From Ochotona curzoniae (taxonomy: Eukaryota > Chordata > Mammalia > Lagomorpha > Ochotonidae), in NCBI RefSeq assembly GCF_017591425.1, contig NW_024465369.1:22474501-22538500 (forward strand): a DNA stretch of 64,000 nucleotides, given 5' to 3'. How positions within the stretch are numbered: position 1 is the first letter of the stretch; each line of letters starts with the position of its first letter. Of the stretch, positions 23,158 to 36,529 are shown piece by piece. The notes beneath the pieces were generated by a model. That model was not told the origin of the DNA and did no database searches. It saw only the letters and a program-made list of their open reading frames with translations. The position numbers and the translations under genes are program-made.

Positions 23158-23714
23158 TAAAAGAGAGAAAGGCTGTGTGTCATTTTGATGCTATTTGTCA
23201 GGCCCTTTATAGTAAATGTGTGTTGACCCATTATGACGTTGACATCCTGACAATGTACAATTCTTAAAGCAGGCAGTGATGCTGCAGCTGGCCACTCGGG
23301 GATGCTGGGCTATGGCTGGTGCAGGACGGCGCTGGGACTGCAGCTCACTGAGATGGAGCTGTGGTGTATCCATGGTGTGGGGAAGGAGGGGTAGGGAAGC
23401 ACCTCCAGCAGCATGGAAGGCAGCCTGCACAGGGCCTGCAGTTGCATGTGGACCTTGTGTACTCCAGAGAGTGGGCTTCTCCAGGGCTGGCCTGGGCACT
23501 ACTGCTGCCCACAGCCCTCGGACCAGGAGGTACAAAGGTCCCCTCCATTCCCTAGTGTAGTGGGCAGTGAAAGAGGTCCCAGTTCAAAGGAAGCAATGTG
23601 TGTTCAAAACTGAGAAAATGTCACTGCCTTGTCACTGTTGCCGTGAAACTCTTTAATTCCGCCCCCAGATCCCTGTAAGCATCTGCTGACAAAGGTGCAC
23701 TCAGGCCAGACTCT

Positions 23715-23792
23715 GGTGTGGCATGGCTGCTGTGGACCCATGGAGGGACCTGTGGTGTGGCGTGGCTGCTGTGGGCCCATGGAGGGACCTCT
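23715..23792 (+). repeat. 39-bp tandem duplication
   Basis: Two adjacent copies of a unit starting GGTGTGGCATGGCTGCTG, differing at about three positions, at 23715-23753 and 23754-23792. The unit is a multiple of three, so one open frame passes through both, but no protein family is recognised. Confidence 0.9.
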
Positions 23793-24584
23793 GGTGACAT
23801 GGAATATGCTGGGGATTTCTGCAACTTTAATGTCCTGTCCTCATGCCTTTAGAAAGCTCCAGGATCCAGATTGCGACTGTACAGTGCTGTGCCCACATAG
23901 CCTTCCCTCCCAGCTTTGCACCTTTATCATGGAAACCTGGCGTTTGATGTTTCTGGAAAGGTGCATTGAACGAAACTTGGGTCTGCAACTAGAAGCGCAG
24001 TGGGTCCTCAGAAGGGATCCAAGGAGGAGCCTCCCCCTGTCTGCCTGGTGCCACAGCCCAGCTGCTGAGAGGCTGCAGGGCTCAGTGGGCCTGGCCTGCT
24101 CTGAAAATCCATCCCTGCTAGATTGGCAGTGAAGGAAAATATTTACTTTACTTGATATAAACAAACGTTACAGGCAAGACTTGAAATTAGGAAGCTCTTT
24201 AATTTTCTTTTATGCTTTGTTCTCTAGTTTTTCTTGACTCAAATGCTGGGGAATTTTAAGTGTTTAAGAAAATAAACCTTTCTCAGCAACAATTTTGGCT
24301 TTATCACCTCAGTCATTAAGAATACTCGTGTTTTTTCCTCATTTTGCGTCACACCCAAATTGAAAGACTGGGAGCCTGGGTTTCTATTTGTTTTTCCTGC
24401 AGTTCAAGAATCATCATTGGGTGTCCCTGGGGAGACGGTGCCTTTGTGGCCATGCCACAGCACCTGGTAGCCAGGCCTGTGAATCAGGCAATGTAAGGAC
24501 ATTAGTAAGCTAACGTGCGGCAGTGTGGCTGTTCAGAACATTTGAGACACATGTATCAGCTGTCCAGAGCTCATCCACGCCCCT

Positions 24585-24586
<2 letters not shown>

Positions 24587-24633
<47 letters not shown>
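24587..24633 (+). repeat. (TG)n microsatellite
   Basis: About 23 uninterrupted TG units. Confidence 0.95.
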
Positions 24634-24635
<2 letters not shown>

Positions 24636-24796
24636 TCCCACGTGGCTGCTTCTTCAGATCTTCGGGTATACTTGGCTAGCTGCTATGTTTTTGGTCTAAG
24701 CATACGCGATCAACGTTCTGGCCCTGAGAGCCAGACAGTGTCAACTGGAACTGGGTGGGAGCAAACCACAGCCTAGCTTCTCTTACCCTGCTTATC

Positions 24797-24810
24797 CCAG
24801 CAGGGGGCGC
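24797..24810 (+). promoter_or_regulatory. candidate CTCF-binding site
   Basis: CCAGCAGGGGGCGC matches all 14 positions of the consensus CCASYAGRKGGCRS in forward orientation and keeps its CpG. It lies outside recognised repeats, about 3 kb upstream of the 27787 exon. Occupancy cannot be judged from sequence. Confidence 0.6.
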
Positions 24811-25164
24811 TCAGTCCTAGTAAGTTAAGGTGCAGTCTCCTGCTGTTTTAAGATCTGTTTCATTGCCAGACAGTGGATGGAGACTGCCATATTGCTTCCG
24901 ATGCTGGCTCAAGGTTTCTGGAAGGTTCCATGCTGGCTCCTGTGTAGGCATGGGTGACAATGGTACCATAGCGTGCCTAATAGGGAAACAGGGCGAGTGA
25001 GAAACTGATCACATGGGCCCCATAGCAGGGCAGCTGAGACCTCTCCCATAACGGCTGTGCTTTGGGCATTTGCACTAATGTCCTTGTTTTTGCAACCCCA
25101 GGAAGGATGTAGGTGATGTGTTTCTTTGCTTTGGATGTCAGTCAATGAGGCAGATAGAGCTGGA

Positions 25165-25480
25165 TTTTTTTGTTTGTTTGTTTTTATTGGAAAGGCAGAT
25201 ACACAAAGAGAAGGAGAGCCAGAAGGATCTTCCATCAGCTGGTTTACTCCCCAAGTCGCCACAGTGGCCAGAGCTGACCTGATCCAAAGTCAAGAGACAG
25301 GAAGTTGTTCCGGGTCTCCCATGTGGGTGCAGGGTCCCAAGGCTTTGAGTCATCCTTGACTGCTTTCCCAGGACACAAGCAGGTAGCTGGAAGGAAAGTG
25401 GAGCAGCTGGGATACAAATCAGCGACCATATGGGATCCCAGCACATGCAAAGCAAGGACACACTGTGCCAGGCCCAGGCC
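25165..25480 (-). mobile_element. CSINE
   Basis: Full-length antisense copy: TTTTTATTGGAAAGGCAGAT, GTTGTTCCGGGTCTCCCATG, AGCGACCATATGGGATCCCA, ending TGTGCCAGGCCC. Confidence 0.88.
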
Positions 25481-26029
25481 TGGATCTTTAGTCATCCAGG
25501 TTTATGAAGGTGCATTCATGCCTGGCTCTCATGTGAGACAGAAGGGATCCTTCTCCTTTCGCCAGCGTGTCTGCTGCAGAGCTCACCCCTTTATGCTCAC
25601 AGCTCTGCTGGTTCGGGCTGCTTTCGGAGGTGAGAAGTGAGCTCATTGCAGGCTGCTGAGGCAGTGGCTCTCCTTCCCAAGGGCTCCTAATGTGAGAACC
25701 GCCCCAGGGATGCCATGTGGAAGTTGGTGGTTCTAAGCCTTGGACACAGGGATCTGCGGACATTGAGTTCCTGCCTGGCTGGGGCAGCTTTCATTGTGCT
25801 TTGCTTTGCCTTTTTTCAAATCTGGTTCTTGATTTCTTTTGAGGTTGAAGGCATGGCAGTGATGGTGTGATGATGTTCATATGGGTAAGATGTTGTGTGC
25901 TCCTGCCTTCCCTAGCTCTGCTGTCTGTGAAAGCTTGTAAAGACTGTTCTCAGGGTGGTGATCTACCTTCTCCCCTGTTCATTCTTGCTTGCTTTTTTTT
26001 AAAAAAAAAATTTTGGTAAGATTTACTGC
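25481..26029. other. unassigned intron
   Basis: No recognised feature. Confidence 0.5.
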
Positions 26030-26335
26030 TTTACAAAAGATTTATTGATTTATTTTGGAGTAGTTACAGGGGGGAGCGGGGAGAGAGAGAAAGAATCTTC
26101 CATGTGCTAGTTCGTGCCCCCAGGTGGCCATAGCAATCAGTGCTGAGCCAGTTGGAAGCCAGGATCTAGCAGTTTCATTGGGGTCTCCCCTCTGGATGCA
26201 GAGGCCCACTGTGTTATCCTTTGCTGCTTTTCCCCAGTCATAGGGGTGGAGTAGCTGGTACATGAACCAGTGACCAAATGTGAAGCTAGGCTTGCAAGCA
26301 GAAGCTCTACTTCTTATGCTGCAATAACCCCCCCA
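26030..26335 (-). mobile_element. diverged CSINE
   Basis: Antisense: AAAAGATTTATTGATTTATT, GAATCTTCCATGTGCTAGTT, GGTGGAGTAGCTGGTACATG, ending TGCAATAACCCCCCC. Confidence 0.72.
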
Positions 26336-26485
26336 CCCCTGCCACTTTGTTGCTTCTTACACATGAGCCAGGAGAAGAAGAGTGATAGACAGGAGGGAAG
26401 TGTGTTTTCTGAGTGCTTGAGAGTTGGCTGCATGCTCTGGTAAGGCTGCCTTAGATGAGGTCTCTGTCTTGTATCCTCATGTACT

Positions 26486-26783
26486 TTAAAAAAAAAAATC
26501 TTTATTTAAAAGGCAGAATCAGAGGGGGAGGAGGAAATGTTTCACTTTCCAAATGGGCATTATAGCTGTGGATGAGCCAAATAAAAACCAAGAGCCTGGA
26601 ACTCCGTCTAGGTCACCTCTACATGAGTGCAGGGACTGAAGGACTCCAGCTAGTGTTCACTGTTTTCTCAGGTACATCAGCAGAGAGCTGCATCAAAGGT
26701 GGAGCAGCCCAGGCTGAAACTGGCATCCATATAGATGCCAGTGTGCAGGTGATGGCTGAGCCACAGTGCTGGCTCCTTGGCCT
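26486..26783 (-). mobile_element. diverged CSINE
   Basis: Antisense: AAATCTTTATTTAAAAGGCA, ACATCAGCAGAGAGCTGCAT, AAAGGTGGAGCAGCCCAGGC, ending CCACAGTGCTGGCTCC. Confidence 0.7.
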
Positions 26784-27354
26784 ACTATCTACACTGTGGT
26801 TGCATCCTCTGTAGTTGCCATGGCATGCCTGTCCTAGAATGTGTAATTTCATAAGAGTAAGCTTGTTTGCCCCAAGTTCATGAACACCCAGAAGAGCCTC
26901 CTGGCCAACAAATGATCTGTGTGTTAATTCTTTTGTTTGTGGCTGGCTGTTAGGATCATGGGATCTGTGTTAGGAGTTGTGGAGTAGATGGGGTGAAGGA
27001 CCAGTGGAACTGTGGAGGAGAGTGGAGGAAGGCTTGCCCCTGCCTTGGGCTTGCCTTACTGGAGAGGAGCCCTGGGAGGCCTCCAGCACATGCGTCTCCT
27101 CTAGGGATAGCTGTGTCAGTTCACTGAGCCACCTCTCCTGTTTTGTTGAAATCAACCCTTTCTCTGGGTCTTTCACATTTGACCTTGAACTAGTCTTAGG
27201 TCAGTGGCTTTCTGGGCCTATTTTTTGGGGGGGTGGTGCAGAACAGGATTGGATCAGTTATGGAAACCTGAGTGGTAAGGCTTGACTTCTTCCTGCTTGG
27301 CAAAAGACATTTCAGAGTACTAATTGGAAAAAGAGTATTTCAATCATTCAACAC
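26784..27354. other. unassigned intron
   Basis: No recognised repeat. An open frame at 26977-27285 has no family motif. Confidence 0.5.
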
Positions 27355-27676
27355 AGGTGCTGGTGCTGTGGTATCATGAGTAAAGCTACCACATGCGATG
27401 CCAGCAGCCCATATGGGACTGGTTGGTGTCCCAGCTGCTCCACTTCTGATCCAGCTGCTTACTAATGGCCCATGGAAAGCAATGGAAGGTGGCTCGAGGG
27501 CATGGGCCTCCTACCACCAATGTGGAAGACCCGAATGAAACTCATGGCTTCTGGTTTGTGTTTGGCTCAGTGTCAGCGGTTGAAAACTAAACCAGCAGAT
27601 GGAAAATTCTCCCCACCCCCCGTCAGTTTCTCTGCAATTACTTTTCAAGTAAATAAATCTTAAATCTTTTAAAAAG
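27355..27676 (+). mobile_element. CSINE, sense, just upstream of the TANC1 exon
   Basis: Sense copy: AGGTGCTGGTGCTGTGGTAT, TCCCAGCTGCTCCACTTCTG, CTGATCCAGCTGCTTACTAA, tail AAGTAAATAAATCTTAAATC. It ends about 110 bp before the 27787 exon and 80 bp before its branch point, so it leaves the core splice signals intact. Confidence 0.82.
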
Positions 27677-27740
27677 TATTCAGTCTGGTACATGGGAGTT
27701 TATCTTAAGAATATGGCTTTTGGCAATTAAATGTGCGTGA

Positions 27741-29679
<1,939 letters not shown>

Positions 29680-29975
29680 GAGTTTTATTTGTTTGAAAGG
29701 CAAAGTTACAGAGAGGAGACACATGGAAAGTGAGATCTTCTAGCCATTGGTTCACTCCTCAGATGGCCATGATGACCAGGCCTAGACCAGGTTGAAGCCA
29801 GATCTATCTTTCCTGCTAATGCTCCTGAAAAAGTACAGAAGATGGACCACACGCTTGGGCGCCTGCCACCCATGTGGGCGACCAGAATGGAGCTTTAGGC
29901 TCCTGGCTTCAAAACAGCCCAGATTGTACGCCGGTGGCTTATCCTACCAAGCTACAACACTGACCCTGATATGTT
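29680..29975 (-). mobile_element. CSINE with an internal inversion
   Basis: Outer parts are antisense: TTATTTGTTTGAAAGGCAAAG to GACCAGGTTGAAGCCAG (to about 29800) and GGTGGCTTATCCTACC (from about 29930). The middle, 29810-29922, is sense: CTGCTAATGCTCCTGAAAAAG, GACCACACGCTTGGGCGCCT, GCTCCTGGCTTC. The middle holds what should lie there in antisense, so an internal inversion with a deletion of about 50 bp explains it best. Confidence 0.72.
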
Positions 29976-29984
29976 TCCTTAAGG

Positions 29985-31830
29985 AACCTCAGTTGAAAGC
30001 AAGGCCAAGTGCAGAGATGGGATCTTTTGGACAACTTTTCCTTCCTCTTCTCTGCACTATTGCAAATGAACTGATGTTGCATGTTCAACATGGGGAAGGA
30101 TCCAGGAAATACTGCCCTTCTGATACAATTTTATTAACACATTTGCTGTCTGTTTCATTGGAAACCTGGAGTAGTAGTGAATGCCATGAAAAACTGGGAA
30201 GTGTGGCTTCACAAAGGTTTCATGGGTACTATAAGAATATGGGCAGGGAAATTGGGTATGGTGTTGAAAATGTACCGGAGGTTGTCTGTAAAGGACTGAA
30301 ATGTAGTTTTGATTAACTCTGCACAGGCTTTGCAGATAGAAGGAATTAGTTGTTCTGTACCATTCAACCTTTCAATGACTTGAAAAAAAATGCTGTCTGC
30401 ATTGTATGTTTTTGGGCCACATGGCAATGAATTCAGCTAAGCAGATATAAGCAGATACGGCTAACAGAGCAGTGCTGCTGCAGCCAATTAGTGGCTTACA
30501 GTGGTAATTTGGCTTCATTATCTCGGCAGTTTCAATCAGAAAAGAAACATTAAGGGCAAGGATGCTTGCTGAAAAATGGCAGGGCCAGAATACATCAAAC
30601 CCAAAGCAATACTCTTTTACAGTGTCTGACACGTACCCGTTTCTGTTTAAGCCATATTGTTGAAAAGGCACCCAGAACCCTAATGTTCTATCTGCCTGTT
30701 AAGAGAAAAGAAAAAGAAACAGTTGACATATGGTTGTTAACGTGTTGTGGAGTTAAAAATATCCACTTAATTTAAAAAGCTCACGTTGTTGCCACTAACG
30801 ATGCAGTCGGCACAGCAGTGCGTGGTGGGCGTTGAGCCCCTGTGCCCTGCACACCGTGGCGGGCAGGTTCCTGGTCCCAGCACCCTGTGCACCCAGATCC
30901 TGGATGTGTCCCTTGCTAACTTCAGTTCTGATGCGTAAGAGTAGGCCCATTGTCTTCCTCTTGCTTAAGAAAGTGCTGGAGAAAGAAATTAAATAAAAAG
31001 CACAAGCCTGTTTTTCTTGTATGCGTCCGAGCTCTGCATGACCGATGCTAATCAAGAAGCTGTCCTGGAAGGGAGCGCTTGGTCCAGCCAGGGTCACGTG
31101 CTACCCACCCTTGAATAAGGCCCGCCAGGGCAGCAGTGTGTGTGCTAATGCAGTTGGCCTGTTTGGGCTGGGCCGCGGGATGTCCCTTTAACCTTGTTAT
31201 CACATGGCTGCACGTCTTACGTGATCAACTTTCTGACATTCCGCTTCTATGAGAAGTACTGTTTATACTCACTCGCCGGCCAGCTCTCTCCCTTGTGTTT
31301 CTTAGGTTTTGTTTGGTTTTTCTTTGTTTCATTAAGGTCAGAGGATTCTTTTTTTTTGACTATAGTTTTAAAATTTTTGTTTTTCCAAATTGGAAATCCA
31401 TTTTCTGGTCATAAAAACAGTAGACCGCCTCCATGAAGATGGCTCTGTGGCTGATGCAGGTCTGTGGATGCAGTTAACCAGCATCTGTCAGTGTTGTCTT
31501 ACGGAATGAAGAAGCGTCCATTTGTGTCTGGCTTGTTCATAATATCATCAGTTACCTGAGCTTGGCACTGCTCGTTGCTAGGTCATGGTGGGCCCTTTGT
31601 GAAACAGCGAGAAGGCTAGGTGTGCCCAGCTTTGGTGGGTGACGAGAAGGTGACATTGCTCTCCTCCGGGTCCCTGTGCAGGTGCGGGTGTCCAGGAGAG
31701 CAGGTCTATCCATCTATTCCATTTCCGGTTCCTTCTCACAGTGGCTGAGGCAACAGTTTCAGAATCTCCTCTGGCATTTTCCTTAACGTAGTGAAGTGAA
31801 GTGGAAGCCACAGTGGTGCTTTTTTATCTT
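29985..31830. other. unique-looking intron, candidate conserved noncoding region
   Basis: About 1.8 kb without SINEs. The part at 30400-30620 has several homeodomain-type cores (CAATTAG, GGTAATTTGG, TTCATTATC) and GATAAGC-like words. An open frame at 29792-30316 begins inside the rearranged SINE and has no recognised product. Confidence 0.45.
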
Positions 31831-32448
31831 TAAAGATTTATTTTTATTTGAAAGGCAGAGTTAAGGAGAGGGCCCAGCATGATGGCTCAGTGGCTAAATC
31901 CTCACCTTGTAAGTACCAAGACCCCAGGTTCTTGTCCCAGCTGTTCCACTTCCCATCCAGCTCCCTGCTTGTGGCAGGGAAATCAATAGAGGATGGCCTG
32001 AAGCCTTGGGACCCTGCACCCGTGTGAAAGACCTGGAAAAAGCTCCTGGCTTCAGTTTGGCTCAGCTCCAGCTGTGGTGGCTGTTTGCAGAGTGAACCAG
32101 AGGATGCAAAATATTTCTCTGTCTCTACTTCTCTCCGTAAATCTGATCTGCCTTTCTGATAAAAAAAAATAATAAATAAATCCTTAAAAGAGAGACAAGG
32201 AGAGACAGATCTTCCATCTGATGGTTCACACTCTCCCAAAAGGCTGCAAGGGCCGAAGCTGAGCCAATTTAAAAGCCAGGAACCAGGAGCTTCTTCCAAG
32301 TCTCCCATGTGGGAACAAGGGCCCAAAGATTTGAGCCATCCTCCATTGCTTTTCCAGTCAATAAGAAGGGAGCTGGATTGGAAGTGGAATAACTGGGATG
32401 TCGGCACTGTAGCTAGAGGATTAGCTGGCTATGCCACTGTACTGGCCC
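31831..32448 (-). mobile_element. CSINE split by a sense CSINE
   Basis: Antisense element starting TTAAAGATTTATTTTTATTT (31830-31870) and continuing at about 32190 with GAGACAGATCTTCCATCTGA to CCACTGTACTGGCCC. The sense copy at 31871 interrupts its tail-side GAGA block. Confidence 0.82.
31871..32184 (+). mobile_element. CSINE, sense, nested
   Basis: Sense copy from GGCCCAGCATGATGGCTCAG to AATAATAAATAAATCC, inserted head-on into the antisense copy. TTAAGGAGAG (31861-31870) and TTAAAAGAGAG (32184-32194) may be an imperfect target-site duplication. Confidence 0.85.
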
Positions 32449-33992
32449 TCCCACACTGGTGGTGCTTTTGGCCCCGAGAGGAATTAATGCTAGCCAAGTG
32501 CTCCCTCCTGCTGCCTATGAAGATGTTTCTTATAGGAAATTTGAAAGCTCCACCATTGAGAGGGACGGACTGTCAGCATTTCGGCATGTTTTCTTTTTTT
32601 CACCCTCCCTTAGTTGACTGTTCCTTAACTTGTGACCATACCGTTCCCATTCTGCCCTTTTTTCACTTTGTTTGTTCACTGTGAGCAAATCCAAGTTTGA
32701 CTTATTGGTGTAAATTCAGTATCGTGCTGTTGACTACCAAATTCCCAGTTGTTAGATATTCATATTTATTTCTGAAATTTTAAAACTGTTGGTCTGGTGA
32801 AGAGATTTTGCTGCTACATTCTTGGTGTGACTTTCTTAATCAGCCCTGGCAAAATGTATATGAACTTTGCCCTCTGAGCCATTTTTAAGCATGTAGTTGA
32901 GAAGCAAGGGTTGCACAAAACAAGAGAAGACACCTGTCTTCAGAATATTTCTGTCCACTCACCTGTACACATGGACCTGGGGCCGGGGCAGTTCCCAGTG
33001 GTGGCGTAGGGAATCTATACCTAACGCCCAGTTGCTTTCCACAAAGGCTGTATCCATGGCGCATTCCCTCTAGCAATTCTCTTGAGAGGCTTCTCTTTGA
33101 AGTTGACATCCTCTGAGGATGGCTACTGGCTAGTGCTCCTGGCTGTTCCCGCAAGTCTAGCTGGGACTGAGAGTTTTAAGTGGAGGCGAGAAAAGTCCCT
33201 CTGTGGCCTTTCTTCATTTGAACTTTGCTTCTGTCTGCTCGCCACAGACAGTTTCCATTTTCCTTCCGTCTATGCTCTTGGGTCAGGGGAGTCCGCACAG
33301 CTGACTCTGATCAAGTTCCTGGGCAGAAAAACTCTCAGTTGGCGTTGAGATTTCCCTGCGGCGTGATCATTAGTGCTGCTTGAGGCTACTGGAGCCTGGG
33401 AGTCTCACACACTTGTCAGAGGGGGAGGGGCCTTGGTGCATAGTACCAGCCGGGACCTCTGCGCTGGTGTGGAACTTGCCCCCTGGGGGTACAAGTTCTA
33501 GCCAGGCCGTGCCCTTCCTACACTGTCCCAACACACCCCAGAGTCTGCACCAAGGCTCTGCTTAAGCTGTAAGTGGCCAGAGTTTGTGTCCTCTGCCATG
33601 CAGTGGCTGGCTTGTACACGTGTGCCTCTCTGGGGCTTCTCCCTCTGCAGTCAAGCTTGTCCAAGACCTGCTTCCAGTGCTGAAATTCGGGCTGCTATCT
33701 GGACTCTGACCTTCAGCAAGGACAGCTCCTCCTGAAGTGGCATACAGGAGGCTGGCTTTGTTTCCTTCTGGAAACCTTTGATGGGGTAGCCCCAGGAGGG
33801 GTCAGCGGTACCTCACTGCTGTGTCCAGCTGTGAGCAGTGACACGTGCTCTCTGGTGTTGTCACGAGGGGGCATTCATGCAGAGCTTCAAAGCACGTGCA
33901 TTGAACCGGAGGACCAGTCAGTCTGTGTATTACCCTTCTGATGAATCCTGGTTCAACCTTAAGTTTGCTGTATCGTGAAAGTTTGTTTTTTC
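32449..33992. other. unassigned intron
   Basis: No repeat family recognised. A weak CTCF-like word, TCACGAGGGGGCAT near 33860, has three mismatches to consensus. Confidence 0.5.
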
Positions 33993-34250
33993 AGAATTAT
34001 TTGTTTATTTAAAAGGTAGAGTTAGAGGGAGAGATCGTCCATCTGCTGGTTTGCTCTCCAAATCGCTAGCCAGAATCCTGGAACTCCATGTGAATGACGG
34101 GCCCAAGTATGTGGACCGTCTTCCACTCTATCCCAGGCCCATTAACAGGGAGCTGGATTGGAAGTAGAGCAGCCAGGACTCATATTGACACTTCTGAGGG
34201 GTGTTAACATTGCAGTCAGAGGCTTAAAGTGCTGTGCCACGATGTGAACC
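33993..34250 (-). mobile_element. diverged CSINE
   Basis: Antisense: GTTTATTTAAAAGGTAGAGT, AACAGGGAGCTGGATTGGAA, GTAGAGCAGCCAGGACTC. Confidence 0.7.
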
Positions 34251-34261
34251 CTCTGCACCCC

Positions 34262-34384
34262 GTACTGGTGCTTGGATCCTCCTTTCAGAGAGTCTAGTGT
34301 AGCTACACGCATCTGGGGATTGAGATTAGCTTCAAGACTTCTCAGCTGATTCCAAGATGCAGCAGGGTTTGAGAACTGCTGACA
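34262..34384 (+). mobile_element. MER5A-like fragment
   Basis: CTCAGCTGATTCCAAGATGC and AGCAGGGTTTGAGAACTGCT match the 3' end and terminal repeat of MER5A, a non-autonomous hAT transposon. Confidence 0.55.
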
Positions 34385-35039
34385 AATAACATATGATTAC
34401 CACCTTTGTAATCTTTTTCAGTGAAGACAAATGCACAGAGTTTTTGTTTTCTGAAGCTCAGGAATGTTACTTGAGGAGGAAAGATATTATAAAGACACAC
34501 AAAGAGAGGAGGCAGTAGGTCTTGATTTCCTTGGTTCGTCCTCGGTTGCTCGCTGGTTCCTGTGGTCCATGCCCAGCAGTCCCACGTCGGCCCCTTCCCT
34601 GCGGTGTGGATACAAGGGTCCCAGTTTCCTCCTAAATCAAAAACAATGCAAAAACCTTCTTATACCTTCAAAGTATCTTGGATATTTTCATCAGCTAAAC
34701 TAAGTGTGGCATTATTGAAACAAATTCTTGGTCAACATTGAGATGAAAGCATTATACATCTATTTGTAATTTTTTCTTATGGAAATTTGTGATTTTTCAT
34801 GATTCTCTGGGGGCATTATGTGTTTCTTAATGAATCATCATAATGTTGCTGTTTGTTTTAAGTAATGTTTGTTGAAAAAAACAAAACAAAACACAAAAAA
34901 CTTCCTGACTTCCTAGCTAATACTTTTTCATTTAATTAGGTTAAAGTGTTTTATGACATACATAAGTTTTTCATTTTCTCAAGTCAAATTTAATGTGCTT
35001 TTCCATTGTGATTTATCCGATTACATTAAAAATTTAGAT
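34385..35039. other. unassigned AT-rich intron
   Basis: No recognised repeat except short A-rich runs (34877-34900) that may be the decayed tail of the antisense L1 that follows. Confidence 0.5.
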
Positions 35040-35591
35040 ATTATTCACATATCACATTTTTCACCCATTGAATTTTTTTTAGTTCAAAAGTGATTTTTTT
35101 TAGCATTTTCATAGTTGTGCAATTATTACCTCAATTCCAGAACTTCTTAAAAATCTCCCTAAAACTCCCAAGACCTGTGCCCGTGATCAGTCACTGCACA
35201 TCCTTCCTCCTGTTACTCCACATTGCCCACCAGCTGTCCCAGAGCAGCCGCCCGTGGCTCTGCTGATTTGGGTGTTTATATGATCACAGTGGTTTATGAC
35301 ACATTCTTTCATGGGGCACAGGGTTTTCTAGCATCGTCTGTGTTACACGTGTCAGTATTGGTGCTGTTTTATTGCCAAGTGATGTTTTATCATGCATAAC
35401 TGCCAAGTTTTGTTTATCGGCTCCCCAGTTGCTAGAATCTGAGGTTGGTTGCTGCTGTGAGATGTTATAAATAATGCTACTGGGAAGGCTTGTGTTTGCA
35501 TTTTTGTGTGGATCTCCTTCCTCATTTTTTCTTGGGCATGTGCCTTAAAGTAGGATTGCTCGAGACTGGAGTAACTCTGTGTTTAACTTTT

Positions 35592-35920
35592 TAAAAATAA
35601 GATTTATTTTTATTGCAAATTCAGATATACAGAGAGGAAGGGAAAGAGAGAGGAGGAACTTCCTTCTGTTGATTCACTCCCCAAGTTGATTCCCAACGGC
35701 CAGGGCTGAGCTCATCCGAAGCCAGGCGCCCGGAGCCTCCTCCAGGTCTCCCATGTAGGTGCAGGGTCCCAAGGTTTTGGGCCGTCCTCAACTGCTTTCC
35801 CAGGTCACAAGCAGGGAGATGGATGGGAAGCAGGGCTTCCAGGATTAGAACTGGCACCCATATGGGATCCTGGTGTATTCAAGGTTTGGACTTTAGCTGC
35901 TACGCTATCTCATCACGCCC
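35592..35920 (-). mobile_element. CSINE in L1
   Basis: Full-length antisense copy with AGATATACAGAGAGGAAGGG and GGCACCCATATGGGATCCTG. Flanks CTGTGTTTAACTTTT (35577-35591) and TGTGTTTAATTTTC (35921-35934) form a near-perfect duplication of L1 sequence. Confidence 0.9.
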
Positions 35921-36179
35921 TGTGTTTAATTTTCTGAGGTAATCCCAAGTAATTTCTAAATGACTAAACTGCCAACCAAGTATGGGGATTCTCTGCATAC
36001 TGTTAACATTTGTTGCTTTCTATTTTAGCTGCCTCAGTACATGTGAACTGGTATCTAATGGTAGATTCATGAAGTTGTAAGACTTAATAGTCTAGGGACT
36101 AATTCTTTACCAGATATGTGATTTACAAATATTTTCTTGCATTCTATGGTTTGTCTTTTCCCTTTCTTGAAAATACTTT

Positions 36180-36500
36180 TAAATATTGTCTATATATTTG
36201 AAAGGCAGTATGTCAAAGAGCGGGAAAACCAATCTTCCATCTTCTGGTTCACTTTCTAAATGGCCTCCACAGCCAGTACTGGGCCCGAGGAAGCCACAGC
36301 AGCCTAGGTCTCCAGCCAGGTCTCCCTTGTGAGTGGCAGGGGTTCAAATCCTTGGACCAGCATCTTTTTCTTTTTCCTCTCATCTGGGTTAGCAGGGAGT
36401 GGGATCTAAAGCAGAGCAGCCAGGACTTGAACGAGGGACTCATGTGGGGTACAGATGCCACAAGCTGCAGCTTAATCCATTACACTCTAACCCTCTCCCC
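36180..36500 (-). mobile_element. diverged CSINE in L1
   Basis: Antisense: CTATATATTTGAAAGGCAGT, CCAATCTTCCATCTTCTGGT, GCAGAGCAGCCAGGACTTGA. Confidence 0.72.
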
Positions 36501-36529
36501 AACACCGTTGTTTAAAGTAACGATGCTTA

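Larger units (their letters stand above)
22023..25164. other. longest stretch without SINEs in the upstream intron
   Basis: About 3.1 kb with no CSINE. It contains two (TG)n tracts (23112, 24587), a 39-bp tandem duplication (23715) and a perfect CTCF-type motif (24797). Open frames at 23695-24132 run through the tandem duplication and have no recognised domain. Confidence 0.6.

Noticed and set aside
29792..30316. 174-codon open frame on the + strand as a candidate gene
   Set aside because: It starts inside the rearranged SINE, has no recognisable motif and no splice-site support.
31844..32407. 187-codon open frame on the - strand, the longest in the window
   Set aside because: It lies wholly in the head-on SINE pair, and both halves are SINE translations.
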